From DATJPR01 sp963843525 (GTDB taxonomy: Bacteria; Bacteroidota; Ignavibacteria; UBA10030; UBA6906), in contig CAWJKM010000007.1 in assembly GCA_963843525.1 (NCBI GenBank), positions 744,001-808,000 on the forward strand: a stretch of DNA of 64,000 nt, written 5' to 3'. Below the pieces are notes generated by a model. The model was not told where the DNA came from and searched no databases. It was given only the letters and a program-made list of their open reading frames with translations. The position numbers and the translations under genes were made by a program. Shown piece after piece: positions 45,665-54,190 of the stretch. Every line of letters starts with the position of its first letter. Within the stretch, counting starts at the first letter, position 1.

Positions 45665-47158
45665 TCACGGCTTTGTCAACGGGCGAACAAAGGCCAGATT
45701 GAAGGAAATCTCATTGAAGTTCCGGATATCGTTGCGCAACTCCTTCGCCTTTGTGGCATTTCCTGCACCCTCGTATGCCTCCGCAAGGCGATACATATTC
45801 AGCGGGTCACGGAGGTTCGTCTGGTTCAACTCCGTGACGGCATCGGCATACTTCATATCGGCGATGGCAATCATGCCGCGAATCTGGTGAAGTGAACGTT
45901 GGATTTGATCCTGGTTGTTTTGAGCCGCCACCTCTTCAAACCTCTTGGCGATGGACTTCGCTCCTGCGATGTCGTTCTTCGCGAGGGCCACTTCTACGTT
46001 GTTCACCATCGTTCCGGCATCGGTAAGGTCTATTACACCTTTCGGGAGATTCGCATCATGAATAACCCGCTGAGCATCATCGAAATACGTCGCGGCCTGA
46101 TCCACTTTCGCAGTGACCGGGGTGCGAATCTTCAAATACGTCCCTTTTGACGCGTCGATCGTCCCGGACTGCAGGGCCGTCCTTCCCAGGAGAACCAGAA
46201 TATTTGCAGCCAGGACAGGATCCTTTTCCGCTACTGCGATATCGTGAGACTTGTTGAGCTCTTCCATTGCCTTATCGAACTGTCCCTCTTCGATATATGT
46301 CGCCGCAATCATGTTCAGAGCCTGGATCTTCACTCCGTTATCGGGAGAGCTGTCGACCAGCTTCTGAAGATGTTTCCTCGCCTCCATTTGCATTCCTTTG
46401 AATGAGTATGCCGTCGCCAGACCTATTTCGGAGTTGAAGAAGGAGGGATCGAGAGAGAGCGCTTTTGAATAGGACGTTATGGCATCATCATACTTTCCCT
46501 CCTTCAGAAGGAGTTCGGCATAGGAGTCGTGAGGATTCGGCTGGTCGGGAATCAACGTCGTGTACTGTTTGAATGCAGCCTCGGCCTTGGGAAGGTCGCC
46601 GATACGCATTTCTGCGTAACCGAGCAGATTGTAGGCGGGGGCATACGACTTGTCGATCTGGACGGCTTTCTGAAGTTCTGTTGCGGCCCCGGTGAAGTCT
46701 CTGGTCCCGTAGAGAACGGCGGCCAGCGTGAGGCGGGCCCGTTTATCGTTCGGATATTCCGAGACGGCGTTCCTTGTGATCGTTTCCGCGGATTTCATGT
46801 CGCCGTTGATTTGAGCGGCGAACGCCTGAATCAGAAGGCGTTCCCCGGTCGACACTTTGTCGATCAACTTCACGGCCTTCTCAATCTGGTTTCGCGTGTC
46901 ATTGGGTGTTGTCGCGCATTGGGCGAGGCAATAGTAAGCATACGCGCAGTCTGGATCCAGGCCGACTGCTTTCGTAAGCACGGGGACAGCGTCTGCAAAC
47001 CGGAGCTGTTCCATGAGTCCGACCGCCTTCTCGACCTGAGCTTTGGCCTCGGGTGACGATGTGGTGATAGGGATTTCGTTTTCCTGCGGTTTTATTCCCA
47101 GGAGAAATGGGAGTGCCACAAGCATGAACGCGGCGATGCGCACTGTTCGCAAATTCAT
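45665..47158 (-). CDS. Exported tetratricopeptide-repeat protein
   Basis: 497 residues: signal peptide (MNLRTVRIAAFMLVALPFLLG), then at least eight TPR units (for example LMEQLRFADAVPVLTKAVGLDPDCA, and LLKEGKYDDAITSYSKALSLDPSFF), each written here only in part: ADAVPVLTKAVGLDPDCA, DDAITSYSKALSLDPSFF, DKAMEELNKSHDIA. A helical scaffold for protein contacts in the periplasm. The conserved protease gene lies downstream on the same strand, so a partnership is possible but unproved. Confidence 0.9.
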   Translation of the reverse strand: MNLRTVRIAAFMLVALPFLLGIKPQENEIPITTSSPEAKAQVEKAVGLMEQLRFADAVPVLTKAVGLDPDCAYAYYCLAQCATTPNDTRNQIEKAVKLIDKVSTGERLLIQAFAAQINGDMKSAETITRNAVSEYPNDKRARLTLAAVLYGTRDFTGAATELQKAVQIDKSYAPAYNLLGYAEMRIGDLPKAEAAFKQYTTLIPDQPNPHDSYAELLLKEGKYDDAITSYSKALSLDPSFFNSEIGLATAYSFKGMQMEARKHLQKLVDSSPDNGVKIQALNMIAATYIEEGQFDKAMEELNKSHDIAVAEKDPVLAANILVLLGRTALQSGTIDASKGTYLKIRTPVTAKVDQAATYFDDAQRVIHDANLPKGVIDLTDAGTMVNNVEVALAKNDIAGAKSIAKRFEEVAAQNNQDQIQRSLHQIRGMIAIADMKYADAVTELNQTNLRDPLNMYRLAEAYEGAGNATKAKELRNDIRNFNEISFNLAFVRPLTKP

Positions 47159-47394
47159 GGGTATCCTCCTGCTGAAAAGTGAATAAATAGGTGAGAGACA
47201 AGTTGCCGGGGGAGCAACTTCCCAGGGGAGATCTACCTCCTTTCAGTTGGAATGCGGCCGAAGAAGTGCGCTGTGGAGAGGGGAGAACGGCGCTGGAGGA
47301 AAGGGATCGGGATGATTCCCGTGCCCGAACTTACACTTGTACCGGGTGAAATGCAAGCGATTTGAGATGAACTTCCACTCAGTATCTACCGCGT

Positions 47395-48030
47395 CTACGG
47401 ATGACGGGTTTTGAGGAATTCCAAATAGCTGGCGCTTCCCAGGAGGAGTCCCTCATCCTGCGTGATCACTTCGTGGACCACCGAGTGGGGGACATCGGAG
47501 AAGATGAGTCCGCGCACCTGGAGCGAGTGCATGTATTCATGCATGAAGGTGTCGTCTGATTCCTCAGTTCCAACGATGAATATCAATGAAGGGGTGAGGA
47601 AGGCGCCGGTCCAATCGGCTGCTCCAAATCGAGCCGGATTTGAGGAGTTAAGTGACTCGCGCAGGTCCTCCGTGATGAACACAAGATTGATGGCGGATGA
47701 ATCTGAGGGGATATCGAACTCTTTTAAAACAACGTTCCGAAGAGCGCTGTAATAGTCCTGGCTGTGATGGGATTTCCCGTCATACGACTTTATGTGCACT
47801 CCGGGCTTGTTGCTCAGGCTTGCAGGAACCGGTGTTTGTGCATAGACCCGCGGGATCAGTCCAGCCAGCACTACGCCGGCTATTGTTAATCGCAATCCGA
47901 ATGAGAATCGTTTCTTTTCCACAAATAGCACGCTCTCGCGCCCTCTGTCGTTCACTCTGGAGTCACCCATGTCAATCAACAATTTGCATACCAATCGAAG
48001 AAACGACAGATACGATGTGTTTCCCGACAT
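47395..48030 (-). CDS. Exported protein with HExxH zinc-peptidase motif
   Basis: About 211 residues; the start is uncertain (ATG 48030 or ATG 47970, MGDSRVNDRGRES). A basic segment and hydrophobic stretch (KKRFSFGLRLTIAGVVLAGLI, cut after VYAQ) form a signal peptide. Near the C-terminus MHEYMHSLQVRG contains HEYMH, the HExxH zinc-binding and catalytic motif, and a downstream Glu in EVITQDEGLLLGS could be the third ligand, the gluzincin arrangement. Length and motif would fit a small secreted metallopeptidase. The N-terminal half is not similar to a known family. Confidence 0.7.
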   Translation of the reverse strand: MSGNTSYLSFLRLVCKLLIDMGDSRVNDRGRESVLFVEKKRFSFGLRLTIAGVVLAGLIPRVYAQTPVPASLSNKPGVHIKSYDGKSHHSQDYYSALRNVVLKEFDIPSDSSAINLVFITEDLRESLNSSNPARFGAADWTGAFLTPSLIFIVGTEESDDTFMHEYMHSLQVRGLIFSDVPHSVVHEVITQDEGLLLGSASYLEFLKTRHP

Positions 48031-48312
48031 TACAAAGTCGTACAGAGGGGGGAATCTACAAATTGGGAACTTTTAAGAGAGTTTTTTGACCCCGAGCATC
48101 TGAAGAATCCTTCGGCGAATCGATGGAGGATGGCCTTCCGCGGCAGAGAACTGTTGATTCCCGCAACATAAGCGAGATTTTAGGAAACTGACTTGCAGAA
48201 ATCGAGTGCTTTCAGTATATTGCAACGCCTTTAAAGAAAGAGTTTGAGTCCTTTGTTGTGCATCCCATGTAACCTCTTGTGTTCCCGCCGGGATTTTAAG
48301 GCTTGTTGATCT

Positions 48313-48395
48313 GCGGAAGTGGCGAAATTGGCAGACGCACCATCTTGAGGGGGTGGCGCCCACAAGGCATGCGGGTTCAAGTCCCGCCTTCCGCA
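48313..48395 (+). tRNA. tRNA-Leu (anticodon GAG)
   Basis: Class II tRNA in 83 bases: acceptor GCGGAAG/CTTCCGC, anticodon stem CCATC/GGTGG with loop TTGAGGG (GAG), long variable arm, T-arm GCGGG-TTCAAGT-CCCGC, discriminator A; no encoded CCA. Its last 40 bases are repeated three times downstream. Confidence 0.96.
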
Positions 48396-48434
48396 CGAGA
48401 GATTGTTCGTGGACGTAGGAAGTTTTTCTGTTAA

Positions 48435-48812
48435 GCGCCCACAAGGCATGCGGGTTTCCGTCCCGATGTCGAAGACATCGGGACGAGATCTCGTCCCGAC
48501 CGAAGGTCGGGACGGACAAGTCCCGCCTTCCGCACAAGAGATTATTCGTGGACGTAGCAAGTTTTTCTGTTAAGCGCCCACAAGGCATGCGGGTTTCCGT
48601 CCCGATGTCGAAGACATCGGGACGAGATCTCGTCCCGACCGAAGGTCGGGACGGACAAGTCCCGCCTTCCGCACAAGAGATTATTCGTGGACGTAGGAAG
48701 TTTTTCTGTTAAGCGCCCACAAGGCATGCGGGTTTCCGTCCCGATGTCGAAGACATCGGGACGAGATCTCGTCCCGACCGAAGGTCGGGACGGACAAGTC
48801 CCGCCTTCCGCA
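48435..48812 (+). repeat. Tandem array of three tRNA-Leu 3'-half copies, each with a 60-bp palindromic insert
   Basis: Units start at 48435, 48574 and 48713, an exact 139-base period (40 bases of tRNA, 60 of insert, 39 of spacer). Each copy holds the tRNA-Leu from the variable arm through T-arm and acceptor 3' strand to the discriminator, but a 60-base element interrupts the T-loop between its second and third bases, with no target duplication. The element has perfect ten-base ends (TCCGTCCCGA/TCGGGACGGA) and two inner hairpins around GAGATCTC. The spacers match the sequence just after the intact tRNA. Frames across the array on either strand are not credible genes. Confidence 0.95.
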
Positions 48813-48875
48813 CGAGAGTTGCTTTTTGCAGGAACGCGAACTATATTCACCCAACTAATTCAAAGAGTTACAGCA

Positions 48876-49295
48876 ATGGCATCGAGGTTCCTCGTACTTG
48901 CTGTTTTCCTCGGAGTGGTGGGGAATACCGCTTTTTGTGATGTGATCCGCGACGGAAGCCTGAGTGCAGAATCCCAATCCAACGGTGTTCTCATCCGATG
49001 GACGACCAACGATGAAACCGGGGTCTCTGCGTTCAGGATTGAGCGGTCGTTGCCCGACGGGAGCGGTTTCATCGTCCTCGTGCAGCGGCTCCCCGCCAAG
49101 GGAAGTGGCCAAACGTATCAATTCGTGGACGAGACGGCGTTTCGCACGACCGATTCATTCTACCGCTATCGCGTTACTCCGATCGACGAGGTCGGCTCAG
49201 AGGTCGGCGGACAGCAGTTCTACACCGGACTCATCTCGAGCAGGGTGAGCAGCGTCCGAAGGACGTGGGGGAGTATCAAGGCCATGTTCCGTTGA
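48876..49295 (+). CDS. Small exported fibronectin-III-like protein
   Basis: 139 residues from ATG 48876 (MASRFLVLAVFLGVVG, signal cut near AFCD). The mature part has the strands of a fibronectin type III or similar Ig fold (NGVLIRWTTNDETGVSAFRIERS, YQFVDETAFRTTDSFYRYRVTPID; quoted partly: GVLIRWTTNDETGVSAF and TDSFYRYRVTP), as often found in T9SS substrates, but has no sorting tail. An open frame upstream through the tRNA repeats is accidental. A TATATTCA box lies 28 bases before the ATG and TTGC about 20 further up. Confidence 0.75.
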   Translation: MASRFLVLAVFLGVVGNTAFCDVIRDGSLSAESQSNGVLIRWTTNDETGVSAFRIERSLPDGSGFIVLVQRLPAKGSGQTYQFVDETAFRTTDSFYRYRVTPIDEVGSEVGGQQFYTGLISSRVSSVRRTWGSIKAMFR

Positions 49296-49334
49296 GGCAT
49301 TCCTCGAAGCGCAAGGTCTTTTGCGCTCGTTCCC

Positions 49335-49362
49335 GGGCGATACGCAAGTGTCGCCCTTTTTT
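49335..49362 (+). terminator. Strong rho-independent terminator
   Basis: Nine-base perfect stem GGGCGATAC/GTGTCGCCC with GCAA tetraloop and TTTTTT, 39 bases after the stop of the small exported protein and only nine bases before the first Maf ATG. Confidence 0.9.
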
Positions 49363-49370
49363 GTTATTCC

Positions 49371-49976
49371 ATGACGATGCGACTTGTCAAACCTCTGATA
49401 TTGGCTTCGCGTTCTCCCCGCCGCCTCCATCTCCTTCGGCAGATTGGATTAGAACCACAGGTGATCCCTTGCGACGTTCCGGAAGATTTCCTGGCCGATC
49501 GATCGCCGGCGGAAAATGCGCGTGAGCTTGCAGTCACCAAGGCAAACGCAGTCGCCGTGTTCATTGATCGCGGGTGTGTCCTTGGAGCCGACACGATAGT
49601 GTCGATTGACGGGCAACTCCTGGGGAAGCCCACTGATGCGCATGATGCCCGGAGGATGCTCAAACTTCTCAGCGGGAAGATCCACCGCGTCCATACGGGA
49701 TACGCGCTCATCGATCGTCCGTCAGGACGCATCATGTCCGGAGTCGAAGAGACATTCGTGCAGTTTAGGGAGCTGCCCGACGAAGAAATCGCAGAGTACG
49801 TGGAGGGAGGGTCGCCGATGGACAAAGCCGGTGCATACGGGATCCAGGACGATTACGGCGCAGTTTTTGTCAAGCGGGTCGAGGGATGCTATTATAATGT
49901 GGTCGGGCTTCCGCTGTCGGCAGTGTATTCCGCGCTCGTAGAATTGGGCACCATAATTCCACAGGTTAGGGAGTAG
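49371..49976 (+). CDS. maf: Maf family nucleoside triphosphate pyrophosphatase
   Basis: 201 residues. N-terminal ILASRSPRRLHLLRQIG, the catalytic Asp region GADTIVSIDGQLLGKP, VHTGYALI, VEETFVQFRELPDEEI and DKAGAYGIQDDYGAVFVKRVEG match Maf (YhdE) proteins, which hydrolyse dTTP, UTP and modified nucleotides and help to control cell division. An ATG at 49377 (MRLVKPL) is an alternative start. A terminator sits nine bases upstream, so transcription must begin very close to the start or read through. The B12-binding gene follows five bases after the stop. Confidence 0.93.
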   Translation: MTMRLVKPLILASRSPRRLHLLRQIGLEPQVIPCDVPEDFLADRSPAENARELAVTKANAVAVFIDRGCVLGADTIVSIDGQLLGKPTDAHDARRMLKLLSGKIHRVHTGYALIDRPSGRIMSGVEETFVQFRELPDEEIAEYVEGGSPMDKAGAYGIQDDYGAVFVKRVEGCYYNVVGLPLSAVYSALVELGTIIPQVRE

Positions 49977-49981
49977 TCAGA

Positions 49982-50413
49982 ATGAAACGACCAATCCGGG
50001 TGCTTGTGGCAAAAGTCGGGCTGGATGGGCATGACCGTGGAGCAAAGGTTGTTGCGGCATCCCTTCGCGATGCCGGGATGGAGGTCATCTATACGGGACT
50101 CCGGAAAACGCCGGAGATGATCGTCGAGGCGGCGATCCAGGAGGATGCCGATGCGATCGGCATTTCGATTCTCAGCGGGGCCCACATGACCGTGTTCCCC
50201 AAGATTCTCAACCTGATGAAGACACGCGGATTGAGTGACGTGCTCCTGTTTGGGGGAGGCATCATTCCGGACAAAGACATTGTGGAGTTGAAAAATCTCG
50301 GGGTGGGCGAACTGTTTACGCCGGGCGCACCGACCCAGGCAATTGTCGATTACCTGCGGCGGGTGATACATGGCGGGGAGGAAAAAACACCGGGGGAGAA
50401 GCCGTCTGCCTGA
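49982..50413 (+). CDS. Stand-alone B12-binding domain (methylmalonyl-CoA mutase C-terminal type)
   Basis: 143 residues of a cobalamin-binding domain: DGHDRG supplies the axial His (DxHxxG), and ISILSGAH and LLFGGGIIPDKDI are the other loops around the nucleotide tail. The family forms the small subunit of two-part mutases such as methylmalonyl- or isobutyryl-CoA mutase, completing with a large catalytic subunit; none is encoded in this window. It is coupled to maf (five-base gap). A role in propionate or branched-chain acid metabolism is inferred only. Confidence 0.92.
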   Translation: MKRPIRVLVAKVGLDGHDRGAKVVAASLRDAGMEVIYTGLRKTPEMIVEAAIQEDADAIGISILSGAHMTVFPKILNLMKTRGLSDVLLFGGGIIPDKDIVELKNLGVGELFTPGAPTQAIVDYLRRVIHGGEEKTPGEKPSA

Positions 50414-50460
50414 ATTTCCTGGTGGCCTTCTCCACCTGCGCATCCCGACTCTTGCAGAGC

Positions 50461-50685
50461 TTACTTGAATCCCGGTCCTGCAGGCTCATTCTTCGTGACA
50501 TTAACCGCCTGAAAACCCTTCTCTCCTTTTTCCACGTCAAACTCCACTTCCTCTCCCTGCTTCAATGTCTTGAACCCTTCACCGACGATTGACCTGAAAT
50601 GCACAAAGAGGTCCTCTCCGTTCACTCGAGTGATGAAGCCGTACCCCTTTGCATTGTTGAACCACTTTACTGTTCCCTTCTCCAT
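50461..50685 (-). CDS. Cold-shock domain protein
   Basis: 74 residues, the standard CspA length, with RNP1 KGYGFIT and RNP2 LFVHF, preceded by MEKGTVKWFNNA. It binds single-stranded RNA and DNA and melts secondary structure in mRNA. Upstream, the 260 bases to the polymerase gene may hold a long untranslated leader, as cold-shock genes often have. Confidence 0.95.
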   Translation of the reverse strand: MEKGTVKWFNNAKGYGFITRVNGEDLFVHFRSIVGEGFKTLKQGEEVEFDVEKGEKGFQAVNVTKNEPAGPGFK

Positions 50686-50945
50686 GGAAATCTTCCTTCA
50701 ATACGAGTATGAGGCAGGGACACGTGCCTGTCCGTGTATCTGTCCCTGTTCGACGCGACTGAAAGTCGATTCCGCTGTAGCCTAGATGACCCTCCTCTCC
50801 ACGGAGAGCTTTCGCCCTGGCCGTTTCTTCACATTCAATGCACATCTATGATTTACAGACGGGCACAACACAGGCTTGAAGGACAATCAAACAAATGGAA
50901 TCCAGAAATGCAACTCATTACTGCGACATAACGCAAGCAGAAATC

Positions 50946-53294
50946 TTACGCCTGGTCCTGATTTGCTGAACTTTCCCCCTGGTCAGGGGTGATGGGGGAC
51001 TCAGTTGTGACCTTGGTCACAACGAATTCGATGGATGAGGGATCAAAGGGAAAGAGGGTTTCAGCGGAGAAGATTTCGCGGAAGTGCTGGGGGGAGAAGA
51101 AATCTCTGAACTTTGCAGCAAATTCGTCGAGTCGCTGGAGATAAAATGCGGTGTTTTCGTCAGGAAAATTGGGATTCCACTCATCCACGGATCGAGAGTG
51201 GTCCGAGACCCTCACTCCCGCATCGGAACCGGTCACATAATAGGCGATTCTGGTTCCTGCTCTGGGTTCCTTGCCTGAAGTGATGGCAACCTCGTACGCG
51301 GCGCTCTTGTTCCGTTTTCCGCTTTGGACCTCCTCCAGGTAGACCGGAAGAGGGTCGCGAAGAACCTCCACGCGCGCGAGTTCGCGCACATCGAGTGTCC
51401 GGGCTGCAATGCGGTTGTACGTGTCAACGTAGAGGTCGTGGAGAGCCGCGATCTCCCCTCGGAGCAAGTGACCTACGGCGTCGCGGACGAACCGTCGCCC
51501 GAATCCCTCCATGCTCCGTGAGACAAGGGATGAGCCCTTGATCGTCACCCTGCCGCCTACCTCCAGGAGGGCATAGTTCTTTCTGCGGTAACTCAGCATG
51601 CGGGCATACATGCCACTGAACGCCACAGTGATCCCGCGCGGCATGCGGGAAGAGAGCGATCCGACATACGAGCGTGCCCCTTCTTCACCCTGAATCCCTT
51701 CCGGGGCGATGAACAATACACCGTCGGTATCGACTTCCACCACCGTTCCTCCGTCATGTTGAATTTCATGGATCATGGAACGGAGAATCTGTTGCCCGGT
51801 GGAAGTGACTCTATCGGCCGACGGGAAGTCGTTGAACAACGCCCGGCTGTACCCGAGGTAACCGTAGAAGGAGTTGATGAGAATCTTGAAAGCGGACTGC
51901 ACCGCATCAAGGCGGGAACGTTCCCGTTCCTCTTTCGCGGCCTGCATGGCGCGCTTTGCGTCGATCCGCATCGCCGTAAGCTCTTCGAGGAGTTGCAGGA
52001 ACACCCCCAGATGATCCCCCGCGGGTTGAATTCGATGGGAAAGCATGATTGCGGGGTAAAGCGATTCCACGTCGGCATGCACCACGGGTCCCACAAGGCC
52101 GGTCAGGAAGAGGTCCGTGTATCCACCGGTCGTTTGCACCCCTTCTCCCGGCCGGGAAAGTGAATGGCGGGCGTGGAGATACGCGCGGAGCAGGAGAGCC
52201 TCGATCTTTGAAGCGGCTCCTCCCCGGATGATCGTTGCGAGAGAAGACGGGACCATTCTGGCGAGAAATATCGCGCTCCCGGAGAGATGCGCGGAGAGCA
52301 TGCCGGTCTCACGAACATCATCCAGCGCATAGGGCAGGAGGGCCTGGGGATCATTGTCCCAGTACCAGGCGATGCGGTCGCCTTCGATATACGTTCTTGT
52401 TTCGCTCGCAAAGCCGAAGAAGCGTGCCGCATACTTCAATCCGTAGCTTTCCATCGATCGTTTCGTGGCGTCGTAATTCTGAACCAGCAGGAGTGTGTCG
52501 ATGATGTGCCGCCCCGCGATGTCAATATGGGGGGTGTCTTCTCCTTCGCCCCGGTACCCCCGCGTGGTCAGGACTGGTATACTCCCATCGCGCCCGACTG
52601 AGAAATTTATGCCATGCAGAGCGCACCGGGTGAGAATATACGGCAGGTCGAATCCCAGGATATTGTGCCCTTCGAGGATGTCAGGGTTACGCTCCAGGAT
52701 AATATTTGCGAGCTCCGTGAGCATTGCCTGTTCGCTTTTCCGCCGGCCGTCGATGATGTGTTCCCATCCGCGGGCATCGGAGAGGGCGATCAGGATGATG
52801 CGATCGGCGGGAATTTTTGCATTGCTGAACCGATGAGGATCGGAGGAGTAGGTCTCAATGTCGAGCTGGAGCCTGTTCAGGTCATCGAACGTGAGTCCCT
52901 TGAACAGGGTGTAGCCGCTCTGCATGAGGAATTGCGTGGAGGGGTCCGGGACAAGATACATTTGTTCGAGTTCTGCGTACGAAGTCGGCCGGCTGAAGCC
53001 GCTTCGCGCAGATTCCTCCATCGCAATGCGAACGGCCTCCCACATCGATGCCCAGTCCTCGAAGACACAGACAAAGCGGTAGTAGCCCGTCCCGCTGAGC
53101 TCCTTCATCCAGTGCTTCCGGCCGAACCGCCGGATCAGTCCGCTTTCCGCCAAATGGAAAAAGGGATAGAACCGCTCGTCCTGCGTCCGGATTCCTCCGG
53201 CGTCGCGGAAGTACAGGCGCATCAACCCGTCGCCGACGGGATGAAACCCGACAAGATGTTCGGCGGAATTATGTCCGAAGAGGAGGGAAGACAT
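50946..53294 (-). CDS. Family B DNA polymerase (Pol II/archaeal-like)
   Basis: 782 residues. The 3'-5' exonuclease is complete: ExoI LDIET, ExoII GHNILGFDLPYI, ExoIII YALDDVRETG. The polymerase palm has motif A DVESLYPAIML, motif B KILINSFYGYLGY and motif C VDTDGVLFI, all with catalytic Asp intact. Length matches the smaller bacterial and archaeal B-type enzymes. Bacterial Pol II-type enzymes act in translesion synthesis and replication restart. It lies alone, with a 130-base gap to the slipin gene. Confidence 0.93.
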   Translation of the reverse strand: MSSLLFGHNSAEHLVGFHPVGDGLMRLYFRDAGGIRTQDERFYPFFHLAESGLIRRFGRKHWMKELSGTGYYRFVCVFEDWASMWEAVRIAMEESARSGFSRPTSYAELEQMYLVPDPSTQFLMQSGYTLFKGLTFDDLNRLQLDIETYSSDPHRFSNAKIPADRIILIALSDARGWEHIIDGRRKSEQAMLTELANIILERNPDILEGHNILGFDLPYILTRCALHGINFSVGRDGSIPVLTTRGYRGEGEDTPHIDIAGRHIIDTLLLVQNYDATKRSMESYGLKYAARFFGFASETRTYIEGDRIAWYWDNDPQALLPYALDDVRETGMLSAHLSGSAIFLARMVPSSLATIIRGGAASKIEALLLRAYLHARHSLSRPGEGVQTTGGYTDLFLTGLVGPVVHADVESLYPAIMLSHRIQPAGDHLGVFLQLLEELTAMRIDAKRAMQAAKEERERSRLDAVQSAFKILINSFYGYLGYSRALFNDFPSADRVTSTGQQILRSMIHEIQHDGGTVVEVDTDGVLFIAPEGIQGEEGARSYVGSLSSRMPRGITVAFSGMYARMLSYRRKNYALLEVGGRVTIKGSSLVSRSMEGFGRRFVRDAVGHLLRGEIAALHDLYVDTYNRIAARTLDVRELARVEVLRDPLPVYLEEVQSGKRNKSAAYEVAITSGKEPRAGTRIAYYVTGSDAGVRVSDHSRSVDEWNPNFPDENTAFYLQRLDEFAAKFRDFFSPQHFREIFSAETLFPFDPSSIEFVVTKVTTESPITPDQGESSANQDQA

Positions 53295-53426
53295 GAGATG
53301 ATCGATTGTATGCGGGTGGGACAGCGAGGGGAGACAGGCACACCGGCCATGAGGGCAGGGGATTGCTCATGATCATGCCTGTCTCCCGGCGAAGGAAAAG
53401 ATCGTTACACAGTGATCCGGCTCCTC

Positions 53427-54188
53427 CTACTTCTTCAACAGGTTTTGAAGGAACGGTGCAATGAGATCGATCGGGATCGGGAATATGGTCGTCGAGTTCT
53501 TCTCGGAGGCGATTTCGGTCAAGGTTTGCAGGTAGCGCAGCTGCAACGCCATGGGATGTTTTTCGATGATCGTCGACGCATCTGCGAGCTTCTGACTGGC
53601 CTGGAATTCTCCTTCCGCGTGAATGATCTTTGCCCGTCTCTCCCGTTCAGCTTCGGCCTGGCGCGCCATGGCCCGCTGCATTTCCGCCGGCAGGTCGATC
53701 TGCTTGACCTCCACATTGGAAATCTTGATGCCCCACGGTTCGGTGTGAAGATCGATGACCTTCTGCAGTTCGCTATTGATCTTATCCCGTTCGGCGAGCA
53801 GCTCGTCCAGCGACGATTGGCCCAGGATGCTTCGCAGGGTTGTCTGAGACAGTTGCGAGGTGGCAAAAAGAAAGTTCTCGACCTCGACGATGGCCTTCGA
53901 CGGGTCCATCACTCTGAAGTACACCACCGCGTTGACTTTGATGGAGACGTTGTCGCGCGTGATGACATCCTGGGGAGGAATATCCATCACGACGGTCCGC
54001 AAGCTGACTTTTGTCAGACGATCGACGATAGGGATGAGGAAGATGATCCCCGGCCCTTTTATACCGATCAATCGTCCGAGCCGGAAGATCACGCCGCGTT
54101 CGTATTCAGGAAGAATACGGATGGCGTTCGCGAGGATAATGACGCCAAAAATGACGGCGAGGAATGTGAGCACACTGATGGCTTCCAT
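53427..54188 (-). CDS. Slipin (SPFH/stomatin family)
   Basis: About 253 residues from ATG 54188 (CTGGAG five bases upstream). One N-terminal membrane helix (ISVLTFLAVIFGVIILANAI), then the SPFH domain (EYERGVIFRLGRL, TKVSLRTVVMDIPPQ, FRVMDPSKAIVEVENF) and a C-terminal coiled coil (RQAEAERERRAKIIHAEGE). Slipins form ring-like assemblies that organise membrane microdomains. It pairs with the NfeD gene just upstream, the conserved partner. Confidence 0.95.
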   Translation of the reverse strand: MEAISVLTFLAVIFGVIILANAIRILPEYERGVIFRLGRLIGIKGPGIIFLIPIVDRLTKVSLRTVVMDIPPQDVITRDNVSIKVNAVVYFRVMDPSKAIVEVENFLFATSQLSQTTLRSILGQSSLDELLAERDKINSELQKVIDLHTEPWGIKISNVEVKQIDLPAEMQRAMARQAEAERERRAKIIHAEGEFQASQKLADASTIIEKHPMALQLRYLQTLTEIASEKNSTTIFPIPIDLIAPFLQNLLKK

Positions 54189-54190
54189 AA

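Noticed and set aside
48073..48850. Minus-strand open frames of 100-170 codons over the tRNA-Leu array
   Set aside because: They exist only because the 139-base period keeps frames open across units; the translated text is the repeat itself.
48687..48875. Extended N-terminus of the fibronectin-like protein through the repeats
   Set aside because: The upstream frame is repeat sequence; the signal peptide begins at ATG 48876.
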